A stretch of 64,000 nt of DNA, taken from NCBI RefSeq assembly GCF_014655715.1, contig NZ_BNBM01000001.1:186001-250000 (forward strand), in the 5' to 3' direction. This document shows positions 1 through 7,647 of the stretch, one piece after another; positions within the stretch are counted from its first letter, which is position 1, and the number at the start of each line of letters is the position of its first letter. The notes under the pieces are model-generated. The model saw nothing but the letters and a program-made list of their open reading frames with translations. It was not told where the DNA came from and ran no database searches. The translations under genes and the position numbers were made by a program. The DNA is from Streptomyces lanatus. GTDB taxonomy: Bacteria > Actinomycetota > Actinomycetes > Streptomycetales > Streptomycetaceae.

Positions 1-1092
1 GGAGGCCTCGATGGCGTAGAAGGAGCCCGAGGGGGCCTGGACACCGCGCTCACCGAGGTAGGCGTACGCGTCCACCGTGCTGTGACCGTCGAACGTCAGC
101 AGCACGGTGGGTGTGCGGTCGGCCGCCCTGGAGTGGACGGTGACGCCGTCGAGGGAGGACAGTCCCTCGTCGATGCGTGTGCGCAGGACCCGCTCGTGTG
201 CTTCGAGCGCGGCGTAGGAAGCCGTCAGGCGCTGTCGTCGGGTGCCCGGTGCGCTCGGGTCGAGGTCGGCCAGGAAGTCGACCGCCGCGCGGGTGCCGGC
301 GAGGAACTCATAGGGCAGAGTGCCCAGTTCGAAGCGCTCGGGGACCTGGTCCGTGGACGGCAGCAGCTTGTCCGGCCGCAGGGTCTGCAGCAACTCCTCG
401 CGGGCGGCGAGCACTCCGTGGTGCGGGCCGAGGAACTTGTACGGCGAGCAGACGTAGAAGTCGGCGCCGAGCCGCTCCACATCGACCAGCGCGTGGGCGG
501 TGTGGTGCACGCCGTCGATGTAGGTGAGCGCTCCGGCGTCGTGGGCCAGTGCGGAGATCTCGGCGATCGCGGGGCGTGTGCCGATCAGGTTGGAGGCCGC
601 GGTGACGGCGACCAGCCGGGTGCGTTCCGAGAGCACGGCGCGGATGTCGTCGACGGTCAGCTCCCCGGTCGCGGGGTCGAAGTCGGCCCACCGCACGACG
701 GCCCCGGCCGCATCGGCCGCCTGGACCCAGGGGCGGATGTTGGCGTCGTGGTCGAGGCGGGTGACGAGCACCTCGTCGCCCGGTGACCAGGTCTTGGCGA
801 GGGTACGGGAGAACTCGTAGGTGAGCTGGGTGGCACTGCGGCCGAAGACGATGCCCGAGAGCTGTGCGCCCAGGAGGTCGGCCAGGGCCTGGCGGGCCTG
901 TGTGACTAGGGCGTCCGCGTGACGCTCCCCCGGTGTGACCCGGCCCCGGTTCGACAGAGGGCCGGCAAGCGCGTCGGTGATGGCCCGGATGACGGGTTCG
1001 GGGGTCTGGGTGCCGCCGGGGCCGTCGAAGTGGGCGATTCCGGCGGCCAGCGCGGGGAACTGGGAGCGCAGGGCGGTGATGTCGTACGTCAC
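1..1092 (-). CDS. Cysteine-desulfurase-like class V aminotransferase (partial)
   Basis: PLP-dependent fold-type I enzyme of the cysteine-desulfurase-like (SufS-related) family; about 364 N-terminal residues are visible and the C-terminus lies beyond the left edge. The frame was read directly from the reverse complement. The start is GTG at 1092, preceded by AAGGAG at good spacing. The PLP site is visible: Asp193 in YIDGVHH, which would pair with the pyridine nitrogen, and Lys219 in CSPYKFLGPHHG as the Schiff-base lysine. An active-site cysteine loop, which true desulfurases need near the C-terminus, cannot be judged because of truncation. It lies 33 bp downstream of the MerR gene on the same strand, so the two are probably co-transcribed. 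Substrate is unknown; this family is often annotated as a desulfurase without proof. Confidence 0.85.
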   Translation of the reverse strand, partial: MTYDITALRSQFPALAAGIAHFDGPGGTQTPEPVIRAITDALAGPLSNRGRVTPGERHADALVTQARQALADLLGAQLSGIVFGRSATQLTYEFSRTLAKTWSPGDEVLVTRLDHDANIRPWVQAADAAGAVVRWADFDPATGELTVDDIRAVLSERTRLVAVTAASNLIGTRPAIAEISALAHDAGALTYIDGVHHTAHALVDVERLGADFYVCSPYKFLGPHHGVLAAREELLQTLRPDKLLPSTDQVPERFELGTLPYEFLAGTRAAVDFLADLDPSAPGTRRQRLTASYAALEAHERVLRTRIDEGLSSLDGVTVHSRAADRTPTVLLTFDGHSTVDAYAYLGERGVQAPSGSFYAIEAS

Positions 1093-1125
1093 GTGGGCTC
1101 CTTGCGGGCGGCTCGATCCGGGGGG

Positions 1126-1503
1126 CTAGCGTGCCACGGCCGGTTTCAGCCCCTCGCGATGGGCCCGGTTCGTTGCCATCAGGATGTCGAGGGCCTCCCG
1201 GGTGCGGATGAGGTCCTCGATGTGCTCGGAGAGCCGTTCGCGTTCCTCGGCCATCCGCTCCAGCGCGGCGTCGGACGTCGCCTCGCTGGGTGAGTCGACG
1301 CACGGCAGCAGTTCGGCGATGGTCCGGCTGGACAGGCCCGCGGCGTACATCCGCTGGAGGAAACCGACCCGCTCGACTTGGCCCTCCGTGTAGTGCCGCT
1401 GTCCGCTGGCGCTGCGGGCGCTGGTGAGCAGGCCCTGTTCCTCGTAGTAGCGCAGGGACCGGACGCTGACCCCGGCCCGTGCCGCGAGCTCGCCGATGCG
1501 CAT
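1126..1503 (-). CDS. MerR family transcriptional regulator
   Basis: 125-aa regulator with the MerR winged-helix domain at the N-terminus (MRIGELAARAGVSVRSLRYYEEQGLL, residues 1-26, shown here as start and end of the recognition region) followed by a coiled dimerisation helix (about 80-112) and a short C-terminal tail without cysteines. The absence of a metal-binding cysteine set suggests an organic or redox effector rather than a metal. The start is ATG at 1503. The gene is divergent from the alkene reductase, and the intervening 126 bp carry a MerR-type promoter with an over-long spacer (see 1538-1569). By analogy with SoxR/TipA-type control it probably twists that promoter into activity and so regulates the reductase, itself and the downstream aminotransferase. 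Confidence 0.88.
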   Translation of the reverse strand: MRIGELAARAGVSVRSLRYYEEQGLLTSARSASGQRHYTEGQVERVGFLQRMYAAGLSSRTIAELLPCVDSPSEATSDAALERMAEERERLSEHIEDLIRTREALDILMATNRAHREGLKPAVAR

Positions 1504-1537
1504 GCCACCCTCCCTGATGTGATCCGGAGCACAACCC

Positions 1538-1569
1538 TTGCCTCTGACGTCAATGTCAGGTTTTAGCGT
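1538..1569 (+). promoter_or_regulatory. MerR-type promoter/operator for the alkene reductase
   Basis: A -35 like TTGCCT (1538-1543) and a -10 like TAGCGT (1564-1569) are separated by about 20 bp, longer than the usual 17. The spacer holds the inverted repeat CTGAC (1544-1548) / GTCAG (1555-1559). An over-long spacer containing a dyad is the hallmark of promoters activated by MerR proteins. The site lies between the divergent MerR and reductase genes. Confidence 0.6.
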
Positions 1570-1629
1570 AACCGGCGTGTCCCCGACCGGGGCACGGCGG
1601 ATCACGCGGGAACGCGAAGGAGACATGAC

Positions 1630-2703
1630 GTGACGACCCTCTTCTCCGGACACCGGCTCGGCGAACTGGCCCTGCCCAACCGGGTGGTGATGGCCCCGAT
1701 GACCCGGGTACGGGCCGGCACGGGCGGACTGGCGACGCCCTCGATGGCGCGCTACTACGCCCAGCGGGCATCGGCGGGCCTGATCGTCAGCGAGGGGGTG
1801 CAGCCGAGCCTGATCGGCCAGTCCAACCCGGGCACACCGGGTCTGTACACCGACGATCAGGTCGCGGCCTGGCGCCCGGTGACCGACGCCGTGCACACCA
1901 ACGGCGGCCGGATCTTCGCCCAGATCATGCATGGAGGCCGGGTGTCGCACCCCGACACCACCGGGCTGCGGCCCGTCGGGCCCTCGGCCGTCGCGGCGGT
2001 CGGCGAGGTGTTCACGCCCGGCGGCCGGAAGCCCGCTCCGGTTCCGCGCGCGCTGGCCACGGCCGAAGTGCCCGAGCACATACGGTCGTACGCGGATGCC
2101 GCACGCCGCGCGGTCGACGCCGGTTTCGACGGTGTGGAGCTCCACGGCGCCAACGGCTATCTGATCTCGCAGTTCCTCTCCCCCAACGCCAACCTGCGCA
2201 CCGACCGCTACGGAGGCTCGGTGGCCAACCGGATCAGGTTCGCGGTCGAGGCGGCCGCCGCGACCGTCGACGCCGTGGGTGCGGAGCGGACCGGGATCCG
2301 GCTCTCTCCCGGCGGCCCCTTCTGGGGCATCGAGGAGACCGATGTGCCCGAGCTCTACACCGAGCTCCTGACGGAGCTGTCCCGCCTCCGCCTGGCCTAC
2401 GTCCACCTGGAGGCCACCACCGACGAGGAGACCCTCCTCGGCCTGCGCCGGACCTGGCCCGGCACCCTCGTGATGAACCCGGTGCTGCCCATGGGCCCCA
2501 AGCAGACCGGCCGCGCCGAAGCGGACCACTGGCTCGGCCTGGGCGCCGACCTGATCAGCTTCGGACGTGCCTTCATCGCCAACCCCGACCTGGTGGAACG
2601 CCTGCGCACCGGCCTGCCGATCGCCCCCGCCGACGAGGCGACGTACTTCGAGGGCGCCGACAACGGGTATCTGACCTATCCGGCGTACCAGCACTCGGCG
2701 TGA
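1630..2703 (+). CDS. Alkene reductase, Old Yellow Enzyme family
   Basis: 357-aa FMN-dependent ene-reductase that would reduce activated C=C bonds of enones, maleimides or nitro compounds with NAD(P)H. It has the full-length OYE TIM barrel. The N-terminal LALPNRVVMAPMTR strand carries the FMN-contacting region, HGGR lies near residue 102, ELHGANGYLISQFLSP near 170-185 carries the His/Asn pair that binds the substrate carbonyl, and SFGRAFIANPDL near the C-terminus binds the FMN phosphate. The start is GTG at 1630, with AAGGAG about 8 nt upstream; an ATG 5 bases earlier stops at once. Its divergent MerR neighbour and the special promoter suggest induction by an electrophile or xenobiotic substrate. 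Physiological substrate is not evident. Confidence 0.92.
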   Translation: MTTLFSGHRLGELALPNRVVMAPMTRVRAGTGGLATPSMARYYAQRASAGLIVSEGVQPSLIGQSNPGTPGLYTDDQVAAWRPVTDAVHTNGGRIFAQIMHGGRVSHPDTTGLRPVGPSAVAAVGEVFTPGGRKPAPVPRALATAEVPEHIRSYADAARRAVDAGFDGVELHGANGYLISQFLSPNANLRTDRYGGSVANRIRFAVEAAAATVDAVGAERTGIRLSPGGPFWGIEETDVPELYTELLTELSRLRLAYVHLEATTDEETLLGLRRTWPGTLVMNPVLPMGPKQTGRAEADHWLGLGADLISFGRAFIANPDLVERLRTGLPIAPADEATYFEGADNGYLTYPAYQHSA

Positions 2704-2807
2704 CGCGGCGGATTCCCCGGCTCCTTCCGTGAGGCGGAAGAGGTGTTGCGGCGCGGTGGCGGGCTTCCGGACGATGCCAGCACAGCAGACAGACGGGAGC
2801 CGCAACG

Positions 2808-3878
2808 ATGCCGCACACCACCGCGTTCGCCAGGAATCAGTGGTACGTCGCCGCCTACAGCCATGAGGTCGACCGGGAGCTGCTCGGCCGGACCATCCTC
2901 GGGGAGACCCTCGTTCTCTACCGCACGGAGGAGGAAGGGACGCCGGTCGTGCTGCACGACCGGTGTGTGCACCGCCGGTACCCGCTGTCCGAGGCCCCGA
3001 CCCGCCTCGACGGCGACCGGATCGTGTGCGGGTACCACGGGTTCACGTATGACACGACCGGCACGTGTGTGTATGTGCCGGGGCAGAAACGCGTCCCGCG
3101 TACGGCGCGCGTCGCCTCGTACCCGGTGGTCGAGCAGGACTCCCTGATCTGGGTGTGGATCGGCGACCCGGCGCTCGCCGACCCGCAGGGCATCCCGCGG
3201 GCCCGGCACCTGGACTCCCCCGGCTGGGTCACCGTGCGCGGCATGGAGCCCATCGACTGCGACTACGGCCTGCTGGTCGACAACCTCCTCGACCTCTCCC
3301 ACGAGACCTACCTCCACGGCGGCTACATCGGCACCCCCGAGGTCGCCGAGACCCCGATCACCACGGAGGTCGACGAGGGGGCTGGCATCGTCCGGGTCAG
3401 CCGGCACATGGACGACGCCGAGTGCCCGCCGTTCTACGCCAAGTCGACCGGGATCGAGGGGCGGATCAACCGCTGGCAGGACATCGAGTACCACGCCCCC
3501 TGTCTGTATCTGCTGCACAGCCGCGTCGCACCCGTCGGTGTGCTGCCCGAGGCGGACGGCAGCGACCCGGGCGGCTTCCACACCGAGGTCACCTACGCCA
3601 TCACCCCGTCCGGCGACGGCAAGGTGTACGACTTCTGGGCGGTCTCCCGGGACTGGGCGACGGACGACGACGAGGTCACCGAATTCCTGCGCAGCAACAA
3701 CCACACGGTCGTGATGCAGGACGTCACCGCCCTCAACCTGCTCCAGCGCACCCTCGGCAGCGAGCGCCACGGCTACCAGGAGCTCAGCATCAACATCGAC
3801 ACCGGTGGCCTGGCCGCCCGCCGTATCCTCGCCCGGCTGGTGGAGGAGGGCGCGAAGCCTGTGGAGAAGGTCCAGTGA
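2808..3878 (+). CDS. vanA: Rieske aromatic O-demethylase oxygenase, VanA-like
   Basis: 356-aa oxygenase of the Rieske non-haem iron family, closest in layout to vanillate O-demethylase VanA, which converts vanillate to protocatechuate plus formaldehyde. The [2Fe-2S] ligands are Cys53, His55, Cys74 and His77 (CVH...CGYH). The mononuclear iron histidines are His165 and His170 in LSHETYLHGG. The start is ATG at 2808 with GGGAG about 8 nt upstream. The stop overlaps the start of a 55-aa gene, followed by the matching reductase, so oxygenase, small protein and reductase form one operon. A PcaR-like regulator lies next to it, which fits a route feeding protocatechuate catabolism. Another methoxy- or hydroxybenzoate substrate is possible. 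Family assignment is firm; the substrate is inferred. Confidence 0.85.
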   Translation: MPHTTAFARNQWYVAAYSHEVDRELLGRTILGETLVLYRTEEEGTPVVLHDRCVHRRYPLSEAPTRLDGDRIVCGYHGFTYDTTGTCVYVPGQKRVPRTARVASYPVVEQDSLIWVWIGDPALADPQGIPRARHLDSPGWVTVRGMEPIDCDYGLLVDNLLDLSHETYLHGGYIGTPEVAETPITTEVDEGAGIVRVSRHMDDAECPPFYAKSTGIEGRINRWQDIEYHAPCLYLLHSRVAPVGVLPEADGSDPGGFHTEVTYAITPSGDGKVYDFWAVSRDWATDDDEVTEFLRSNNHTVVMQDVTALNLLQRTLGSERHGYQELSINIDTGGLAARRILARLVEEGAKPVEKVQ

Positions 3879-4042
3879 GCTCACCGACCGGAGAGATCTA
3901 CCGCATCGACTGGCTGCCGGGCACCGACATCCTGCACGGCACCTGTCACTGCGGCCGCGAGCACACCGCGCAGGACCCGGTGGAGATGTGGGAGTGGATG
4001 CTCGCCCACCCCCAGGGGCACGAGGTGCGAGTTCATGAGTGA
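3875..4042 (+). CDS. Small conserved-looking protein between VanA and VanB
   Basis: 55-aa protein that starts with GTG at 3875, overlapping the oxygenase stop by 4 bp, and ends 8 bp inside the reductase gene. This tight embedding supports a real translated frame. It contains CHCG at residues 24-27 within LHGTCHCGREHTA, then an acidic and aromatic stretch (PVEMWEWMLAHP). The Cys-His-Cys cluster could bind a metal or an iron-sulphur centre, but two more ligands would be needed and only His30 is an obvious candidate. I do not recognise a named family. A role in assembling or coupling the oxygenase-reductase pair is a guess from position only. Confidence 0.7.
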   Translation: MSSPTGEIYRIDWLPGTDILHGTCHCGREHTAQDPVEMWEWMLAHPQGHEVRVHE

Positions 4043-4970
4043 CGTGGTGTACGAGGCCGAACTCGTCGTCGGTCACAAGGAGTTGGTGGCCGACGGCGTC
4101 CTCGCCCTCACCCTGCGCCATCCCCTCGGCGAACCACTCCCCTCCTGGGAGCCCGGCGCCCACATCGACGTCGTGCTCGGGCCGGACCTGGAACGGCAGT
4201 ACTCGCTGTGCGGTGATCCGGCGGACCGTGACGTCTGGCGGATCGCCGTGCTGAGGGAGCCGGACGGGCGGGGCGGTTCCGCGCATGTGCACGAGCAGTT
4301 GGGACCGGGCGACAAGGTCCGGGTGCGCGGGCCCCGCAATCACTTCCGCCTTGAGCCCGCCCCCCGCTACCGCTTCATCGCGGGTGGCATCGGCATCACC
4401 CCGGTCCTGCCCATGCTGGCGGCGGCCGAGGCGGCGGGCGCCGAGTGGACGCTGCTGTACGGCGGGCGGACCCGTCGGTCCATGGCGTTCGTCGAGGAGC
4501 TGGCGCGGTACGGCGACCGCGTCACCATCGCCCCGCAGGACGAGACCGGGCTGCTGGACCTCGCCCCGGTCCTCGGCGACGGCGACACACTCGTCTACTG
4601 CTGCGGTCCCGGCCCGCTGCTCGATGCCGTCGAGGAGCTGTGCCCGGCCGGGGTACTGCGTGTCGAGCGGTTCCAGCCGAAGGAGCAACCCGCCGGTGAG
4701 GACGGGGAGTTCGAGGTCGAGCTGGCGCAGAGCGGGCGCACGCTCACCGTCGTACCCGGTGTCTCCGTGCTGGACACCGTGCGGGCGGCCGGCATCGAGG
4801 TGCTCTACTCCTGCACCGAGGGCACCTGCGGGACCTGCGAGACCGACGTCCTCGACGGGACGCCGGAGCACCGGGACTCCGTGCTCACGAAGGAGGAGCA
4901 GGAGAGCGGCGAGACGATGATGATCTGTGTGTCGCGGTGCCGGGGGCGGCGGCTGGTCCTGGATCTGTGA
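4035..4970 (+). CDS. vanB: Phthalate-dioxygenase-type reductase, VanB-like
   Basis: 311-aa reductase that passes electrons from NAD(P)H through FMN and a plant-type [2Fe-2S] cluster to the Rieske oxygenase. Domains in order: flavin-binding beta-barrel with RQYS (55-58); NAD-binding fold with AGGIGITP (116-123) and the YCCGPGPL turn (188-195); C-terminal ferredoxin domain with cluster ligands Cys260, Cys265, Cys268 and Cys298. This FMN-NAD-ferredoxin order is that of phthalate dioxygenase reductase and VanB. The ATG start at 4035 overlaps the preceding small gene. Its last 86 bp overlap the 3' end of the convergent IclR gene (4885-4970), so both C-termini are read from the same DNA on opposite strands. 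Confidence 0.9.
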   Translation: MSDVVYEAELVVGHKELVADGVLALTLRHPLGEPLPSWEPGAHIDVVLGPDLERQYSLCGDPADRDVWRIAVLREPDGRGGSAHVHEQLGPGDKVRVRGPRNHFRLEPAPRYRFIAGGIGITPVLPMLAAAEAAGAEWTLLYGGRTRRSMAFVEELARYGDRVTIAPQDETGLLDLAPVLGDGDTLVYCCGPGPLLDAVEELCPAGVLRVERFQPKEQPAGEDGEFEVELAQSGRTLTVVPGVSVLDTVRAAGIEVLYSCTEGTCGTCETDVLDGTPEHRDSVLTKEEQESGETMMICVSRCRGRRLVLDL

Positions 4971-5736
4971 TCCACAGGTCGGCCTCGATACGGGCGACCG
5001 TCTCCAACAGGGGCGGCAGCAGATCGCGGCGCACGGAGTCGACGGTGTTGCGGCCGGCGTGCACGGCGATGTTGACGGCAGCGACCACCTCGCCGCCCCG
5101 GTCCCGCACCGGGGCGGCGACCGACCTCAGCCCTTCCTCCAACTCCTGGTCGACGACGGCGTAACCCTGCCGGCGGACGCGGCGCAACTCCGCCCGCAGG
5201 GCGTCCGGAGTGGTGAGCGTGCGCGCGGTCAGCGGCTTCAACTCGACCTGCCCGAGCCGCACTTCGACCTCCTCCTCCGGCCGGTGCGCGAGAATCACCC
5301 GGCCCACCGAGGTCACATACGCCGGGAAGCGCGTCCCGACCGTGATCGACGCCGTCATGATGCGCCGCGTCGCCACCCGGGCGACGTACACGATGTCGTC
5401 GCCGTCGAGGACGCACAGCGAGGACGACTCCCGTATGCGCGCGACGAGTTGCTCCAGATGCGGTTCGGCGATCTGGGGCAGGGTGTAGCCGGCGAGGTAG
5501 GAGTAGCCGAGTTCCAGGACGCGCGGGGTCAGGCGGAAGTGGCGGCCGTCCTGGTGGACATAGCCCAGGTCGGCGAGGGTCAGCAGCAGTCGGCGGGCGG
5601 CGGCGCGGGTCAGGTCGCAGGTGTGGGCGACCTCGCTGAGGGTGCGCGCGGGATGGTCGGCGTCGAAGCAGCGGATGACGGCGAGGCCCCGCTCGAAGGA
5701 CCTCACGAAGTGCGGTGCGCGGGCTTCGGCGGACAT
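4885..5736 (-). CDS. IclR family regulator, PcaR/PobR-like
   Basis: 283-aa IclR-type regulator. The N-terminal winged helix is at about 12-65 (SFERGLAVIRCFDADHPART then a helix-turn-helix ending LTRAAARRLLLTLADLGYV). The IclR effector domain follows with SLCVLDGDDIVYVARV and the typical TRRIMTASITVGTRFPAY segment. These segments match the PcaR/PcaU/PobR branch that senses protocatechuate or beta-ketoadipate pathway compounds. The start is ATG at 5736 with GGAGG 5 nt upstream; longer starts lack such a site. The last roughly 30 residues are Ser/Pro/Ala-rich and overlap the reductase 3' end. It is divergent from the ABC importer at 5915, whose upstream region carries a triple inverted motif, so it probably controls that importer and the demethylase operon. 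Confidence 0.85.
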   Translation of the reverse strand: MSAEARAPHFVRSFERGLAVIRCFDADHPARTLSEVAHTCDLTRAAARRLLLTLADLGYVHQDGRHFRLTPRVLELGYSYLAGYTLPQIAEPHLEQLVARIRESSSLCVLDGDDIVYVARVATRRIMTASITVGTRFPAYVTSVGRVILAHRPEEEVEVRLGQVELKPLTARTLTTPDALRAELRRVRRQGYAVVDQELEEGLRSVAAPVRDRGGEVVAAVNIAVHAGRNTVDSVRRDLLPPLLETVARIEADLWITDPGPAAAPGTATHRSSSSRRSPAPPS

Positions 5737-5765
5737 CGCCACCTCCAGAAGAGAGCAAAAAGTGT

Positions 5766-5776
5766 CAACAATGTTG
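5766..5776. promoter_or_regulatory. Palindrome upstream of the IclR gene
   Basis: CAACAATGTTG is a perfect 11-bp inverted repeat 30 bp upstream of the IclR start. It overlaps a TTGACA hexamer on the minus strand. It may be an autoregulatory or general promoter element; the sequence alone does not decide. Confidence 0.35.
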
Positions 5777-5844
5777 TCGGCGAACCTTGGTGAACCCATT
5801 GACCGGATGCGTTTGAGGCTTCTACCTTCCCGCTGAGCAACTCT

Positions 5845-5869
5845 GCGCACTACTGTGCGCCTTGCGCAC
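5845..5869. promoter_or_regulatory. Triple GCGCAC/GTGCGC operator before the ABC importer
   Basis: Three alternating hexamers, GCGCAC (5845-5850), GTGCGC (5855-5860) and GCGCAC (5864-5869), form two overlapping inverted repeats with 4- and 3-bp loops. They lie in the region between the divergent IclR gene and the substrate-binding protein gene, 46 bp before the latter start. IclR proteins often bind arrays of this kind as paired dimers, so this is the best candidate operator for the neighbouring PcaR-like regulator. Confidence 0.5.
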
Positions 5870-5914
5870 AACCTGTCGGAACACCGTTGCACCGTTGTCT
5901 GTACAGGAGGAGCC

Positions 5915-6883
5915 ATGCGTCGTCTGTCCGCCGGTCTCGCCACCGGCGCCCTGCTGCTCGTCGCGACGGCCTGTGGCTCGTCCGACGACGGTTCGTCGGA
6001 CGCGGGAGCGTCGTCGGGCGGGATCACCACCGTCAAGCTCGGGCTCATCCCGATCGTCGATGTCGCCCCGCTCTATCTCGGCCAGAAGAAGGGCTTCTTC
6101 GAGAAGCAGGGCCTGAAGCTGGAGTTCACCACCGCGCAGGGCGGTGCCGCGATCGTGCCGGGTGTGACTAGCGGTCAGTTCCAGTTCGGCTTCAGCAATG
6201 TGACGTCCCTGATGGTGGCTCAGTCCAACGGCGTTCCCGTGAAGGCGGTCGCCAACGGCATCGCATCGACCGGAGTGCGGGGCAAGGACTTCAACGGCCT
6301 GATGGTCAAGAAGGACAGCCCCATCAAGTCGGCGAAGGAGCTGGAGGGCAAGAAGGTCGCCATCAACACGCTCAAGAACATCAACGAGACCGCGGTACGG
6401 CAGGCGGTGCGCGAGGCGGGCGGCGACCCCGACAAGGTGGACCTCGTCGAGATGGCCTTCGATCAGATGCCCGCCGCCCTCGACCAGGGCCAGATCGACG
6501 CCGCGTGCGTGGTCGAGCCGGCGACGGCCACCATCCGCAGCCAGGGCGGCCGGGAGATCGCCTCCCCGCTGATCGACGTCGCCCCGAAGCTCACCGTCGC
6601 GATGTACTTCACCTCGACGCAATACGCCCAGCAACACCCGGACGTGGTCAAGAAGTTCCAGGACGCCACCGCCGAGTCCCTCGCCTACGCCGAGGCCCAC
6701 CCGGACGAGGCCCGCCAGATCGTCACCACGTACACCAAGATCCCGGCGTCGGTCCTTGAGCAGGTAGTCCTGCCGAAGTGGCCGGCCGAGGCGAACCGCC
6801 CCTCCATCGAGGCCCTCATGAAACTGGGCGAGGAGGACGGCCTGTTCAAGAAGACGCCCGACCTGGACGCGCTGCTCCCGTGA
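5915..6883 (+). CDS. ABC transporter substrate-binding lipoprotein, NitT/TauT (SsuA-like) family
   Basis: 322-aa exported lipoprotein that captures a small organic or inorganic anion for an ABC importer. The signal peptide ends in a lipobox VATAC at about residues 19-23, so the mature protein is anchored at Cys23. The periplasmic-binding fold begins KLGLIPIVDVAPLYLGQKKG, typical of the SsuA/THI5/NMT1 group, with the bilobal pattern continuing (ELEGKKVAINTLKNINET; AACVVEPATATI). The start is ATG at 5915, preceded by AGGAGG at 5 bp spacing; an upstream in-frame ATG at 5855 lies inside the operator and lacks a ribosome site. It heads an operon with two permeases and an ATPase. Its position beside VanAB-like genes and a PcaR-like regulator suggests an aromatic acid substrate; sulfonates or nitrile-type ligands remain possible. 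Confidence 0.9.
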   Translation: MRRLSAGLATGALLLVATACGSSDDGSSDAGASSGGITTVKLGLIPIVDVAPLYLGQKKGFFEKQGLKLEFTTAQGGAAIVPGVTSGQFQFGFSNVTSLMVAQSNGVPVKAVANGIASTGVRGKDFNGLMVKKDSPIKSAKELEGKKVAINTLKNINETAVRQAVREAGGDPDKVDLVEMAFDQMPAALDQGQIDAACVVEPATATIRSQGGREIASPLIDVAPKLTVAMYFTSTQYAQQHPDVVKKFQDATAESLAYAEAHPDEARQIVTTYTKIPASVLEQVVLPKWPAEANRPSIEALMKLGEEDGLFKKTPDLDALLP

Positions 6884-7647
6884 AGAACCTGGCACTCGGT
6901 GCGGCCGGGCTCGCGGCCTTCCTCGCCCTGGGCGAGGCGGTACCGCGGCTCGGCCTGGTCAAGGAGGCGTACTTCCCGCCGACCAGCCGTATCGCCTCGG
7001 CCCTCGTCGACGAACTCTCCGACGACGCCTTCTGGCAGGCCCTCGGCGACACCCTCACCGGCTGGGCGCTGGGCCTCGCCATCGCGGTCTGCGCCGGTGT
7101 CGTCGCGGGCGTGGCCGTCTCCGTCGTGCCGTATCTGCGCGAGGCGACGGCGTCCACGATCGAGTTCCTGCGCCCGATCCCCTCGGTGGCGCTGATCCCC
7201 CTGGCGGTCCTGCTGTACGGCACCGAACTCCGCTCGGTGCTCCTGCTCGTCGTCTACGCCTCCTTCTGGCAGGTGCTGATCCAGACGCTGTACGGCGTCC
7301 AGGACGTCGACCCGGTCGCCGAGGAGACGGCACGCTCGTACGGCCTCGGCACCTGGGCCCGCGTCCGCCATGTGCTGTGGCCGACCGCGCTGCCGTACGT
7401 CATGACGGGCGTGCGACTGGCCGCCGCGGTGGCGCTGATCCTCGCCATCACCGCCGAACTCGTCATCGGGGCACCAGGGTTGGGCCAGCAGATCGCCCTG
7501 GCGCAGACCTCGCAGGCGGTGCCGGAGATGTACGCGCTGGTCGTGGTGGCGGGACTGCTGGGGCTGCTCATCAACGTCGGCGCGCGCACGGTGGAGCGGC
7601 GGGCGTTGGCGTGGCACCAGTCGGTGCGCGGGGAGGTGGCGGTGTGA
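6880..7647 (+). CDS. ABC transporter permease, NitT/TauT family
   Basis: 255-aa integral membrane subunit with about six transmembrane helices and the ATPase-contact loop ETARSYGLGTWARVRHVLWP near residues 148-167, the SsuC/TauC signature. The start is GTG at 6880, overlapping the TGA of the binding protein (GTGA), which indicates translational coupling. It ends in the same kind of overlap with the second permease at 7644. With the homologous gene downstream it should form a heterodimeric pore. Nothing in the sequence names the substrate. Confidence 0.9.
   Translation: MKNLALGAAGLAAFLALGEAVPRLGLVKEAYFPPTSRIASALVDELSDDAFWQALGDTLTGWALGLAIAVCAGVVAGVAVSVVPYLREATASTIEFLRPIPSVALIPLAVLLYGTELRSVLLLVVYASFWQVLIQTLYGVQDVDPVAEETARSYGLGTWARVRHVLWPTALPYVMTGVRLAAAVALILAITAELVIGAPGLGQQIALAQTSQAVPEMYALVVVAGLLGLLINVGARTVERRALAWHQSVRGEVAV

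Noticed and set aside
2713..2740. CTTCCG/CGGAAG hairpin after the alkene reductase as a terminator
   Set aside because: The stem is only 6 bp and no other support was found; listed only as a possibility.
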